Origin: an uncultured Bacilli bacterium
GTDB lineage: Bacteria > Bacillota_I > Bacilli_A > RF39 > UBA660
Assembly (NCBI GenBank): GCA_947628105.1
Contig: CANQYN010000017.1
Location: forward strand, 1 to 15,831
Direction: 5' to 3'
DNA: 15,831 bases
The translations under genes and the position numbers were made by a program. Below the pieces are notes generated by a model. It made no database searches. It saw only the letters and a list, made by a program, of their open reading frames with translations, and had not been told where the DNA came from. This document shows, one piece after another, positions 1 to 7,048 of the stretch. Within the stretch, counting starts at the first letter, position 1. The number at the start of each line of letters is the position of its first letter.

Positions 1-30
1 TTCTAAAATTTCAATTTTTAAAAATTGCAT
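1..30 (-). CDS. Possible 5' end of an unidentified minus-strand gene, cut by the window edge
   Basis: On the minus strand an ATG (28-30) opens ten sense codons (MQFLKIEILE) that run off the window. An AGAGG sequence seven bases upstream (about 38-42) could be its ribosome site. The position, just downstream of the noc-like gene, is where soj/parA sits in Bacillus, but these residues do not resemble the ParA N-terminus. Ten codons are too few to assign a family, and the call rests only on start, ribosome site and the absence of a stop. Confidence 0.3.
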   Translation of the reverse strand, partial: MQFLKIEILE

Positions 31-34
31 AAGA

Positions 35-61
35 AAACCTCTAGAAAAAATCTAGGGGTTT
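35..61 (-). terminator. Hairpin downstream of noc; possible terminator overlapping the next gene's ribosome site
   Basis: The arms 35-45 and 51-61 pair over 11 positions with one G.T pair, around a five-base loop. Read on the minus strand, the stem is followed by TCTTAT, a short T-rich run, so it can act as a noc terminator. The distal arm contains AGAGG ahead of the ATG at 30, so it could instead mask that start. Which role applies cannot be decided from sequence. Confidence 0.45.
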
Positions 62-72
62 GTCTACATTCT

Positions 73-96
73 GAAGATATCTAATTAGATATCTTC
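73..96. repeat. Perfect 24-bp palindrome centred on the noc stop codon
   Basis: Positions 73-84 are the exact reverse complement of 85-96. The noc stop codon (85-87) lies at the centre, so the last codons of noc form one arm. In RNA it would fold into a ten-base-pair stem with a four-base AATT loop. It is not followed by a T run on the minus strand, so it is not a stand-alone terminator. With the hairpin at 35-61 it makes two successive stems after noc. Confidence 0.6.
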
Positions 97-2010
97 TTTC
101 ATTATCTTAAATGTTACTTGATAACTATCTTGTAAATCCATTTCATCAGTATCAATCTCATATCCCATATTTTCTATATTTTTTGAACATTCGCGAATAG
201 CATTTATTACTTCCTTCATAGATGCTTTTGGTTGTTTATTTTCTTCTACACGAAGTGGTTGTAATACAGGTTCTTCTGCCCTAGTTCCTCCAAATGTTCC
301 TAACTCTACTACACTAGAATTTTCAAAAGTTTGATCATCATTCAAACGATAAGTTTGAAGAGGAGTCATATTAACAGAAGTCGTATCTGGTATTTCTTCA
401 GGAGTAGTAGTTGAAACAGTATCAATAGAAATTGGTTCTGTTGGAGTGTTAGAAGTATCTGGTGCAATAGAAACTGGCGATGTTTGTTCTAAATTTACAT
501 CAAAAGGAGATGGAACAGAGGCAGTATTTTGCGTATTTTCTACATTTTGTGGCGCTACTGTTGGCATCACTGGTGGAGCCACTTCGATTGGAGTTTCTAC
601 TGTTGGTTGACTTGGCATTTCTACAGGACTAACTGGAGCAGTTTCAATTACTGAACTAGTTGGTGAAGAAACAGAAAATGGAGTTTGACCTTCTATATTT
701 TCTGTTGGAGCTTCTACAGTAGAAGATGGTTCCGCCGTATTAGAAACAATAGATGGACTAGAAGAAAATATAGAACTAGCATCATTACTATTTGAAGTTG
801 GAATAGAAGTAACAGGTGTAGACATAGAAGGAGATGTCATAGAAGAGTCTCCATTAAAATTGTTAGCATTATTTTCTGTTTCTGAAAACATATTAAAAAA
901 TTTTCCACCACTTACTGGTTCAGGATTTGTTGGATCAACATTTGAACCAGGATTGGTATTTACATTATTTGTATTTTCCATATTTTGTGGTGCTACTGTT
1001 GGCATTACTGGTGGAGCTACTTCGATTGGAGTTTCTACTGTTGGTTGACTTGGCATTTCTACAGGACTCATTGGTGCTGGTGTTGAAAATGGATTAAATC
1101 CATCTTGTGGCGCCACGTTATTAGTATTTTCTACAGAAGGGATAGAATTTGTACTTGCTTCTGAATTAATTGAAGTAGCTGGCTCAATAGAAGTAATTGG
1201 AGAAAATGGCACTGTCGACATTGATTCCGAACTACTTTCATTATTTTGAGATAAATTGTTATCATTTGAATTAATAATAGGTGTATTTGGAATATTAAAA
1301 CTTCCAATTGCTTCTTGATTTTCCATAATTTCATTCCCCTTTTCTTCTTTATTTTCATTATCATCTAATATATATTTTATAATTTTTTTCTTTTCTGATT
1401 CTTCTTCTGGATGAAGAATTTTATTAATTTCTTCGTCCGTTCTTCTTACTGTTAATCTTTCTTCGATAATTCGTTTAACCATTTTTTCTTGTTCTTCTTT
1501 AGATAAACGTAATAAAGATCTAGCATGTCTTTCTGAAATTTTTCCTTTTAATAATTCTTCTTGAACATCTTCCGACAAATTTAAAAGTCTTAATTTATTA
1601 GCAATAGTAGATTGTGTCTTTCCCAATTTAAGTGCTAAATCAGATTGACTTAAATATCCCATATCTAATATTTTCTTATAAGATATCGCCTCTTCAATTG
1701 GGGTCAAATTACTTCTTTGAACATTTTCAATTAATGCAATTTCTGCACTATCTTTATCGTTTAAATCTGTAATAATAGCGGGAATAGTTGTTTTTCCTGC
1801 TACTTTAGAAGCTTTATATCGACGTTCTCCGGCAATAATTTCATATTTATCGGCAATTTTTCGAACTACGATTGGCTGAATAACACCATATTCTTTTATC
1901 GAATCAGCCAATTCAGTAATTTCTTTATCGTCAAAAACGATTCGAGGTTGAAATCGGTTTGGTAAAATATCTTTTATGTTTAAAAGAACTACTTCTTTAT
2001 TCATATTCAT
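85..2010 (-). CDS. noc: Noc-type nucleoid occlusion protein (ParB/Spo0J family) with very long low-complexity linker
   Basis: This is a ParB-family DNA-binding CTPase. Noc binds dispersed sites and keeps the division septum away from the chromosome. The N-terminal domain carries NRFQPR, QPIVVR and the CTP-site motif GERR (about 61-64). The helix-turn-helix region contains QSTIANKLRLL (about 133-143) and ERHAR (about 160-164), which resemble B. subtilis Noc more than Spo0J. The last ~48 residues (NAIRE...YQVTFKI) resemble the Noc C-terminal dimerisation domain. Between roughly 228 and 588 lies Ser/Thr/Pro/Asn/Glu-rich sequence with an internal duplication. That makes 641 residues, against about 283 in B. 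subtilis Noc. The N-terminal amphipathic membrane helix of Bacillus Noc is not evident. The ATG at 2010 was chosen because AGAGG lies nine bases upstream; a TTG at 2016 is too close and an ATG at 2004 is farther. The position after rsmG matches noc in Bacillus. A chromosome-partitioning ParB role remains possible. Confidence 0.85.
   Translation of the reverse strand: MNMNKEVVLLNIKDILPNRFQPRIVFDDKEITELADSIKEYGVIQPIVVRKIADKYEIIAGERRYKASKVAGKTTIPAIITDLNDKDSAEIALIENVQRSNLTPIEEAISYKKILDMGYLSQSDLALKLGKTQSTIANKLRLLNLSEDVQEELLKGKISERHARSLLRLSKEEQEKMVKRIIEERLTVRRTDEEINKILHPEEESEKKKIIKYILDDNENKEEKGNEIMENQEAIGSFNIPNTPIINSNDNNLSQNNESSSESMSTVPFSPITSIEPATSINSEASTNSIPSVENTNNVAPQDGFNPFSTPAPMSPVEMPSQPTVETPIEVAPPVMPTVAPQNMENTNNVNTNPGSNVDPTNPEPVSGGKFFNMFSETENNANNFNGDSSMTSPSMSTPVTSIPTSNSNDASSIFSSSPSIVSNTAEPSSTVEAPTENIEGQTPFSVSSPTSSVIETAPVSPVEMPSQPTVETPIEVAPPVMPTVAPQNVENTQNTASVPSPFDVNLEQTSPVSIAPDTSNTPTEPISIDTVSTTTPEEIPDTTSVNMTPLQTYRLNDDQTFENSSVVELGTFGGTRAEEPVLQPLRVEENKQPKASMKEVINAIRECSKNIENMGYEIDTDEMDLQDSYQVTFKIMKEDI
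533..630 (-). repeat. 98-bp direct repeat inside the noc linker, copy distal in the protein
   Basis: This 98-bp segment matches 971-1068 at 93 of 98 positions, and the half at 581-630 is identical to 1019-1068. It encodes about residues 460-492, a Pro/Val/Glu-rich unit containing SPVEMPSQPTVETPIEV. Three of the five differences are synonymous; the other two change one Val/Met codon. The copies are 438 bp apart, a multiple of three, so the frame is kept. Confidence 0.9.
971..1068 (-). repeat. 98-bp direct repeat inside the noc linker, copy proximal in the protein
   Basis: Partner of 533-630, encoding about residues 314-346 of the noc product with the same Pro/Val/Glu-rich unit. The exact 50-bp identity (1019-1068) suggests fairly recent duplication, homogenisation between the copies, or short-read assembly confusion between them. 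Confidence 0.9.
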
Positions 2011-2042
2011 ATCCAACCACCTCTTTTCTATTCTTCAATTAT

Positions 2043-2071
2043 ACTATACTACAAAATAAAAATGAATTCAA
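2043..2071 (-). promoter_or_regulatory. Probable sigma-A promoter of noc
   Basis: On the minus strand a -35 box TTGAAT (2066-2071) and a -10 box TATAGT (2043-2048) are separated by 17 bp, about 33 bases ahead of the chosen noc start. A second TATAAT (2038-2043) overlaps but has no -35 at proper distance. This promoter lies after the rsmG terminator, so noc is probably its own transcription unit. Confidence 0.6.
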
Positions 2072-2077
2072 GAATTT

Positions 2078-2118
2078 TGGGAAATATTATGGGAAATATA
2101 GCAATATTTTATTTCCCA
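2078..2118. promoter_or_regulatory. TGGGAAATA repeats, two direct and one inverted, just upstream of the noc promoter
   Basis: TGGGAAATAT occurs at 2078-2087 and again at 2090-2099. The complement TATTTCCCA lies at 2110-2118, making a nine-base-pair stem with 2090-2098. The cluster abuts the -35 box of the noc promoter. The half-sites GGGAAAT and ATTTCCC are the halves of the described Bacillus Noc-binding site ATTTCCCGGGAAAT, but here they point outward and are spaced apart. It may be an operator or only a hairpin after rsmG. Confidence 0.45.
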
Positions 2119-2119
2119 T

Positions 2120-2149
2120 AAAAAAGAAAATAACAAAAATTGTTATTTC
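2120..2149 (-). terminator. Rho-independent terminator of the mnmG-rsmG unit
   Basis: On the minus strand, right after the rsmG stop, GAAATAAC pairs across a short loop with GTTATTTTC (2126-2149, one bulged base), followed by a T run (complement of 2120-2125). The stem is AT-rich, so it is probably of modest strength. Confidence 0.65.
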
Positions 2150-2854
2150 TTATAATCTTTTTTTCTTTATTTCTATATATTTTCTAGGATATTTAAATGG
2201 CGTTTTTTCTAATTTTTGAATTTTTAATAATGTTCTTTTGCTGTTTTCAATAGGTAAATTAAATTCTACTTTTTGAATTAATTTCATTTTTAATAAATTC
2301 ATTGCATTTTTACTTTCTTTTAACTCTTCTGAAATATTAGCTTTCATAGCGATAAAAAATCCATTAATCTTAATTGCTGGAGCACAATATTCTAACAAAA
2401 TTGCTAAATGAGAAACTGCTCGAGCAGTAACTACATCATATTTTTCTTGATTTTTTCTAGAAAATTCTTCTGCTCTTTCATGAATTGTTTGAATATTTTT
2501 TAAATTTAATTTATCGATTACAATATTTAAAAATTCAATTCTTTTATTTAATGAATCTACTAAAGTTATTTTTAAATGAGGAAATAAAATTTTTAAAACA
2601 ATTCCGGGAAATCCTGCTCCAGTTCCAATATCACAAAGTGTTTCAATATGACTTAAATTAATAATTTTATTTAATGTGGCACTGTCATAAAAATGTTTTA
2701 AATATACTTCTTTTTCTTCAATAATAGATGTTAAATTTATCTTTTGATTCCATTCTTTTAATAAATGATAATACTCATCTAATTGTTCCATCTGTGATTT
2801 TGTAATTTTAATATCTAATTTTTCTAATTCTTCAATAAATTTTTCTTTATTCAT
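2150..2854 (-). CDS. rsmG: 16S rRNA (guanine-N7)-methyltransferase RsmG (GidB)
   Basis: RsmG transfers a methyl group from S-adenosylmethionine to N7 of G527 (E. coli numbering) in 16S rRNA of the 30S subunit. The 234-residue length is normal. The glycine-rich SAM-binding loop CDIGTGAGFPG lies at residues 74-84, and the family motif VVTARAVSHL is near 140. The N-terminal segment LLKEWNQKINLTSI (31-44) is typical of the family. The ATG at 2854 lies inside the end of mnmG, an eight-base overlap, so the two are co-transcribed and probably translationally coupled. The mnmG-rsmG pairing is a conserved origin-proximal arrangement. Nothing is missing or broken. Confidence 0.97.
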   Translation of the reverse strand: MNKEKFIEELEKLDIKITKSQMEQLDEYYHLLKEWNQKINLTSIIEEKEVYLKHFYDSATLNKIINLSHIETLCDIGTGAGFPGIVLKILFPHLKITLVDSLNKRIEFLNIVIDKLNLKNIQTIHERAEEFSRKNQEKYDVVTARAVSHLAILLEYCAPAIKINGFFIAMKANISEELKESKNAMNLLKMKLIQKVEFNLPIENSKRTLLKIQKLEKTPFKYPRKYIEIKKKRL

Positions 2855-4715
2855 GGATTTTTTCCTTCTTTAAATATATCATTAAAATAGAAATATCAGC
2901 GGGATTTACACCACTAATTCTTAATGCTTGTCCAATAGAAGTAGGTCTTACTTCCTTTAATTTTTGTTTCGCTTCACTAGCTAAATTATGAATATTATCA
3001 TAATCAATATCGATAGGAATTTTCTTTTCTTCTAATTTTATCATTTTTAATGCTTCCCTATTTGCTTTTTCAATATATCCTTCATATTTAATTTGAATTT
3101 CTACTTGATTTTTTACTTCATCAGAATAAGGAATATCAACTAATTTTTCTATCCATTCCATCGTAATCTCTGGTCTTTTTAAAAGATTAAAATAGGTGAT
3201 TCCATCTTTAATAGGAGAAGAACTATTTTCTTTTAATAATTTATTATTTTTTTCTGTTGGAATTAATTTATTATTTTTTAATATTTTCTTTAATTTTTCT
3301 ATATCTTTTTCTTTTTGACACAATTGTTTATATTGTTTTTCACTAATCAAACCAATTTCATATCCATAACGACGAAGACGTAAATCGGCATTATCATGTC
3401 TTAATAATAATCGATATTCTGCTCGTGATGTTAATAATCGATATGGATCACGAATTCCTTTAGTTACTAAATCATCAATTAATACTCCAATATATGCCTC
3501 ATTTCTTTTTAAAATTAAAGGTTCTTTTCCTTCTAATTTTAAACTTGCATTAATCCCAGCAATTAAACCTTGACAAGCAGCTTCTTCATATCCACTTGTT
3601 CCATTTATTTGCCCTGCCGTATATAAATTTTTTATTTTTTTTGTCTCCAATGTTCGTTTTAATTGAGTAGGATAAATTGAATCATATTCAATAGCATAAG
3701 CATATTTTAAAATTTTTACATTTTCTAATCCTTTAATACTATGTACCATTTTTTCTTGTATATCATGAGGCATAGAAGTAGAAAATCCTTGAAGATAAAT
3801 ATCATCATAATATAAACTTTCTGGTTCTAAAAATAATTGATGTCTTTCTTTATCACTAAACCTCACTACTTTATCTTCTATAGAAGGACAATATCTTGGT
3901 CCAATTCCTTCAATATCTTCTAAACCACCATACATACTTGACTTAGATAAATTATCTCTGATAATCTTATGTGTTTTTTCATTTGTATATACTAAATAAC
4001 AAGGAACTTGATTTTCTAATTTATAATTTGGTTTATTATCAAAGCTAAATGTATATAATTTATCGCTTCCTTTTTCTATTTTTATTTCATCATATTTAAT
4101 AGAATCTTTATCTAATCGAGGAGGAGTTCCGGTTTTTAAACGTTTGATAGTAAATCCTAATTTTTTGATAGAATCACTTAAATGATTAGAAGGTCTCTCT
4201 CCATGAGGTCCTTCTCTCCTTCTTGTATCTCCCACTAAAATATCTGCTTTCAAATAGGTACCTGTCGTCAAAATCACAACATCGCTAAAAATCTTAGTTC
4301 CATTTTCTAAAATAACACCTTTTATTTCATCATTTTCTACTATTAAATCTTCTACTAAGTCTTCTTTTATTTCTAAATTTTTCTGATTTTGAAGAGTTTT
4401 TAACATTTCTTTTGGATATGTAATTTTATCTGCTTGTGCTCTCAATGCTTGAACAGCAGGTCCTTTCTTATAATTTAACATTTTCATTTGTAATTGAGCT
4501 TTATCAGCATTTTTTCCCATTTCTCCACCTAAAGCATCAATTTCTCGAACAACAATTCCTTTCGCACTTCCTCCAATAGATGGATTACATGGCATATCAG
4601 CAATATTATTAATATTTCCAGTAATTAAAAGTGTTTTATGATTTTTTCTAGCACACGCTAAAGAAGCTTCACATCCAGCATGTCCGCCACCTACAACAAC
4701 TACCTCATAATGCAT
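2847..4715 (-). CDS. mnmG: tRNA uridine-5-carboxymethylaminomethyl modification enzyme MnmG (GidA)
   Basis: MnmG is the FAD- and NADH-using subunit that works with MnmE to place (carboxymethyl)aminomethyl groups on wobble uridine 34 of certain tRNAs. The FAD-binding GGGHAGCEA motif is at residues 9-17. Family signatures follow: DTRRREGPHGERPSNHLSDS, RLKTGTPPRL, YCPSIEDKVVRF and YTAGQINGTSGYEEAACQG. The C-terminal helical domain ends with RPTSIGQALRISGVNPADIS, the region that in the family contacts MnmE. At 622 residues it is full length. A GGAAGTGAT ribosome site precedes the ATG at 4715. Its own promoter lies at 4744-4772, because the adjacent upstream gene runs the opposite way. mnmE is therefore in a separate transcription unit here. 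Confidence 0.98.
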   Translation of the reverse strand: MHYEVVVVGGGHAGCEASLACARKNHKTLLITGNINNIADMPCNPSIGGSAKGIVVREIDALGGEMGKNADKAQLQMKMLNYKKGPAVQALRAQADKITYPKEMLKTLQNQKNLEIKEDLVEDLIVENDEIKGVILENGTKIFSDVVILTTGTYLKADILVGDTRRREGPHGERPSNHLSDSIKKLGFTIKRLKTGTPPRLDKDSIKYDEIKIEKGSDKLYTFSFDNKPNYKLENQVPCYLVYTNEKTHKIIRDNLSKSSMYGGLEDIEGIGPRYCPSIEDKVVRFSDKERHQLFLEPESLYYDDIYLQGFSTSMPHDIQEKMVHSIKGLENVKILKYAYAIEYDSIYPTQLKRTLETKKIKNLYTAGQINGTSGYEEAACQGLIAGINASLKLEGKEPLILKRNEAYIGVLIDDLVTKGIRDPYRLLTSRAEYRLLLRHDNADLRLRRYGYEIGLISEKQYKQLCQKEKDIEKLKKILKNNKLIPTEKNNKLLKENSSSPIKDGITYFNLLKRPEITMEWIEKLVDIPYSDEVKNQVEIQIKYEGYIEKANREALKMIKLEEKKIPIDIDYDNIHNLASEAKQKLKEVRPTSIGQALRISGVNPADISILMIYLKKEKIHE

Positions 4716-4743
4716 AAAATCACTTCCTTTTAAATATTATTTT

Positions 4744-4772
4744 ATTATACTACCCTTTATTTTAATTTACAA
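4744..4772 (-). promoter_or_regulatory. Probable sigma-A promoter of mnmG-rsmG
   Basis: On the minus strand TTGTAA (4767-4772) and TATAAT (4744-4749) are separated by 17 bp, about 30 bases ahead of the mnmG start. Its -35 box lies two bases from the -35 box of the divergent promoter at 4775-4803. Confidence 0.65.
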
Positions 4773-4774
4773 TA

Positions 4775-4803
4775 TTGATTATTTTATTCATTTCTATTAT
4801 AAT
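4775..4803 (+). promoter_or_regulatory. Probable sigma-A promoter of the small plus-strand gene
   Basis: TTGATT (4775-4780) and TATAAT (4798-4803) are separated by 17 bp, with the start codon at 4838. An upstream TTG start at 4775 would place this -35 box inside the coding region, which argues for the later start. Only 4773-4774 separate this -35 from that of mnmG, so the two polymerase sites overlap. Confidence 0.65.
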
Positions 4804-4837
4804 AGAAAGAAATCTTATTTTAGAAAGGAAAAAGAAA

Positions 4838-5152
4838 ATGAGAGAAAAGATAAATTTATTATTTTATAGTGATATTATTTCTCCTAATCATAAATTTCCT
4901 ACTTATTATGCAGAAAATATAGGAGAAAATTTATGGAAAATAGAAACTGCTCCCATTGTTTGTCGAGGAAAATTATCTAATATTATTTCCAACTTATGTT
5001 TCGACTTTGATGAATTAGATGAAGATGATCAAAAAAAATATGAAACCAAAAAAATTACTTTTACAAATACTCATCAATTTACAGAAAATAATATTCCTAT
5101 ATATAAACAAGAAACTAAAATTTATAAAAAATCAATTAGACATAAAAGCTAA
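4838..5152 (+). CDS. Small protein of unknown function, head-on to replication
   Basis: I do not recognise this 104-residue protein. It is mostly polar, with no signal peptide, no membrane segment and no clear nucleotide- or metal-binding motif. It has two cysteines (near 43 and 54), an acidic run FDFDELDEDD in the middle, and a lysine-rich C-terminus ending KSIRHKS. The ATG at 4838 follows AGAAAGGAAAAAG; the frame stays open upstream to a TTG at 4775, but that lies in the promoter. It has its own promoter and terminator. It is the only plus-strand gene left of the origin, wedged between mnmE and mnmG, which are usually adjacent in Bacillus-like genomes. Coding is supported by these flanking signals and an uninterrupted frame, not by homology. 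Confidence 0.7.
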   Translation: MREKINLLFYSDIISPNHKFPTYYAENIGENLWKIETAPIVCRGKLSNIISNLCFDFDELDEDDQKKYETKKITFTNTHQFTENNIPIYKQETKIYKKSIRHKS

Positions 5153-5165
5153 TTGATTTTTATTT
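5130..5165. terminator. Bidirectional terminator between the small gene and mnmE
   Basis: AATCAATTAG (5130-5139) pairs perfectly with CTAATTGATT (5149-5158) around a nine-base loop. T-rich tails follow on both strands: TTTATTTT on plus, and a T run complementary to the A run before 5130 on minus. The stem covers the stop codon of the plus-strand gene and ends next to the mnmE stop, so it can serve both converging genes. Confidence 0.8.
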
Positions 5166-6512
5166 TCCTAAACAAAATCTACTAAACAAATTATCAATTA
5201 ATTCATCTTGATATGTTTCTCCTGTTATTTCTCCTAAATCATTCCAAATAGTTTTAATATCAATTTCTATCATATCTATCGGTTGATTTTCTTCTAATGC
5301 CTTTTCTATTTTTTTCATAGAAGATAGTGATTTTTTTAAAATAGCTAAACTTCTTGCATTCGTTAAATATGTAAGATCACTTGTTTCTAATTTTTCTAAT
5401 TGAAATAATTCTTTTATTTTTTCTTTTAAAGAAGTCGCTCCTTCTTCTGTTTTTAAACTCATATAAATAATATTTTTGCTATCGATTTGTTTTATATCAA
5501 TTTTTTGTGGTAAATCAATTTTATTAATAATAATAATATGATTTTTATTTTTAATTTTACTAAGTAATTCGATATCTTCTTTATCCAATTTTTCATTATT
5601 ATTTAATATTAATAAAATTAAATCTGCAGATTTTATTAAATTTATACTTTTGTTTATTCCAATAGTTTCTATCACATTATCTGTTTTTCGAATTCCAGCA
5701 GTATCAATAATATTTAAAAATATACCATCAATATTAATTGTACCTTCAACAATATCTCTTGTTGTTCCTGCTATATCGGTAACAATAGCTTTATCTTCTT
5801 CTAATAAATAATTTAAAAGACTACTTTTTCCTACATTAGGTTTTCCAATTATAACTGTATTAATTCCTTCCTTAATAATCTTTCCATTTTCACTTTCTTT
5901 AATAATTTTTTGAATATCTTGTTTTAATTGATTCATTTGCAATAATATTTTTTTGCCTGTTATCTGTTCGATATCATCATATTCTGGATAATCAATATTT
6001 ACTGCAATATTTGCCAAAATTGAAACTAACTGTTCACGTAAATTATGGATTAAAGAAGAAACATTTCCATTTAATTCGTTAATTGCTAAAGTACGAGATT
6101 TCTCTGTTTTAGAAGAAATTAAATCCATTGTTCCTTCCGCCTGTGTTAAATCAATTCTTCCATTTAAAAATGCTCGTTTAGTAAATTCACCCGGTTCTGC
6201 TTGACGACAACCATTTATATATAAAAGTTCCAAAACTTTTTTGGTCGTTGCTATACCACCATGACAATTAATTTCTACTACATCTTCTTTAGTAAAAGTT
6301 TTGGGGCTTCTCATAATACTAATTAATACTTCATCAATAATTTGTGTATTATTTACAATATGTCCATAATGAATTGTATGGCTAGCTGCTTTTAAAATAT
6401 TTTTATCAAATATTTTATTTACAATTTCAATAGCATCTCCCCCGCTTACTCGAATAATAGAAATAGCTCCTACTCCTTGAGCTGTAGCTATAGCCGCTAT
6501 TGTATCTTCCAT
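5160..6512 (-). CDS. mnmE: tRNA modification GTPase MnmE (TrmE)
   Basis: MnmE is the GTPase partner of MnmG in wobble-uridine modification; it binds a tetrahydrofolate derivative and dimerises through its G domain. The N-terminal folate-binding domain (about 1-118) contains HGGIATTKKVLELL and GEFTKRAFLNGRIDLTQAEG. The inserted G domain shows GKPNVGKS (223-230, G1), AGTTRD (248-253, G2), DTAG (270-273, G3) and NKID (about 331-334, G4). The C-terminus is FSRFCLGK, giving the conserved Cys of the C-x-GK motif at 447. The 450-residue length is usual. The ATG at 6512 overlaps the stop of the upstream HD-domain gene (TAATG), with GGAGAG inside that gene as its ribosome site, so translation is coupled. 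Confidence 0.98.
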   Translation of the reverse strand: MEDTIAAIATAQGVGAISIIRVSGGDAIEIVNKIFDKNILKAASHTIHYGHIVNNTQIIDEVLISIMRSPKTFTKEDVVEINCHGGIATTKKVLELLYINGCRQAEPGEFTKRAFLNGRIDLTQAEGTMDLISSKTEKSRTLAINELNGNVSSLIHNLREQLVSILANIAVNIDYPEYDDIEQITGKKILLQMNQLKQDIQKIIKESENGKIIKEGINTVIIGKPNVGKSSLLNYLLEEDKAIVTDIAGTTRDIVEGTINIDGIFLNIIDTAGIRKTDNVIETIGINKSINLIKSADLILLILNNNEKLDKEDIELLSKIKNKNHIIIINKIDLPQKIDIKQIDSKNIIYMSLKTEEGATSLKEKIKELFQLEKLETSDLTYLTNARSLAILKKSLSSMKKIEKALEENQPIDMIEIDIKTIWNDLGEITGETYQDELIDNLFSRFCLGK

Positions 6513-7003
6513 TAAAATCTCTCCTTTTTTTTAATTAAATATAGAAAAAATGAAGGATGTAAAAACACTTCGGCAGAAATTATTTTATCAGATAACGTAA
6601 TAATCCAACTTTCTTTATATTTTGGCAATCTTATATTTAACGGAAACATATGTCGTAAAATTGCATTTCGACTTTTTTCATTTAATAAATAAGAAAAATA
6701 ACGATCAGAATTAATTAGAGCTTCTTGTGCATGAACAAATCCATGTTTTTGAAAAAATTTCTTTTTTTCTTTATCGATTTGCCAAGGTTTATCATAAAAA
6801 TCATGTAATAATCCTGCTATCGCAACTGTTTTTTCATCAACTGATTTAAATTTTTTAGCGATTTTATATCCTAATAAAGAAACTTTAAGGGAATGTTCAT
6901 AAACTGTAATTTTACCATGATGAGCGTATGATTTTCTACGTAAAAATTCTGGATGATTTAAAATATCTTTTACAATTTCATAATATTCTTTGTCATATTT
7001 CAT
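6512..7003 (-). CDS. HD-domain metal-dependent phosphohydrolase, substrate unknown
   Basis: This 163-residue cytoplasmic protein has the metal-binding H...HD...D pattern of the HD superfamily: H37 (in YEHSLKVS), H67-D68 (in GLLHDFYDKPW), H118 (in ILRHMFPL) and D139 (in TLSDKI). Stretches such as YAHHG...VYEHSL, LLHDF and HMFPL...KYKESW recall a small HD hydrolase family common in low-GC Gram-positives whose substrate I cannot state. It differs in context from the YqeK/NadD pair. An AAAGGGGAT ribosome site precedes the ATG at 7003. It directly precedes and is coupled to mnmE, and it follows jag after a terminator hairpin, so expression may depend on read-through or on a promoter inside jag. 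Confidence 0.85.
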   Translation of the reverse strand: MKYDKEYYEIVKDILNHPEFLRRKSYAHHGKITVYEHSLKVSLLGYKIAKKFKSVDEKTVAIAGLLHDFYDKPWQIDKEKKKFFQKHGFVHAQEALINSDRYFSYLLNEKSRNAILRHMFPLNIRLPKYKESWIITLSDKIISAEVFLHPSFFLYLIKKKERF

Positions 7004-7024
7004 AACTATCCCCTTTCAATAAGA

Positions 7025-7048
7025 AAAAACACAAGCGTTTGTGTTTTT
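7025..7048 (-). terminator. Terminator after jag, overlapping its stop codon
   Basis: AAAAACACAA (7025-7034) pairs with TTGTGTTTTT (7039-7048) around GCGT. On the minus strand the stem ends in a T run and TCTTATT. It begins at the jag stop codon and lies only 21 bases before the HD-gene start. It is the best terminator of the rpmH-rnpA-yidC-jag unit, though some read-through into the HD gene seems likely. Confidence 0.7.

Noticed and set aside
860..1364. Open frames on both strands over the noc linker (860-1048 plus, 1131-1364 minus)
   Set aside because: They overlap the long noc frame, and the low-complexity codons there keep other frames open; neither has a ribosome site or recognisable product.
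1959..2219. Plus-strand open frame of 86 codons between noc and rsmG
   Set aside because: It overlaps the 5' end of noc, the terminator and the end of rsmG, and its translation is Phe/Tyr/Ile-rich noise.
4775..4837. Longer version of the small plus-strand protein starting at TTG 4775
   Set aside because: The TTG is the -35 box of a good promoter and the -10 lies at 4798-4803, so transcription begins after it; the ATG at 4838 has a better ribosome site.
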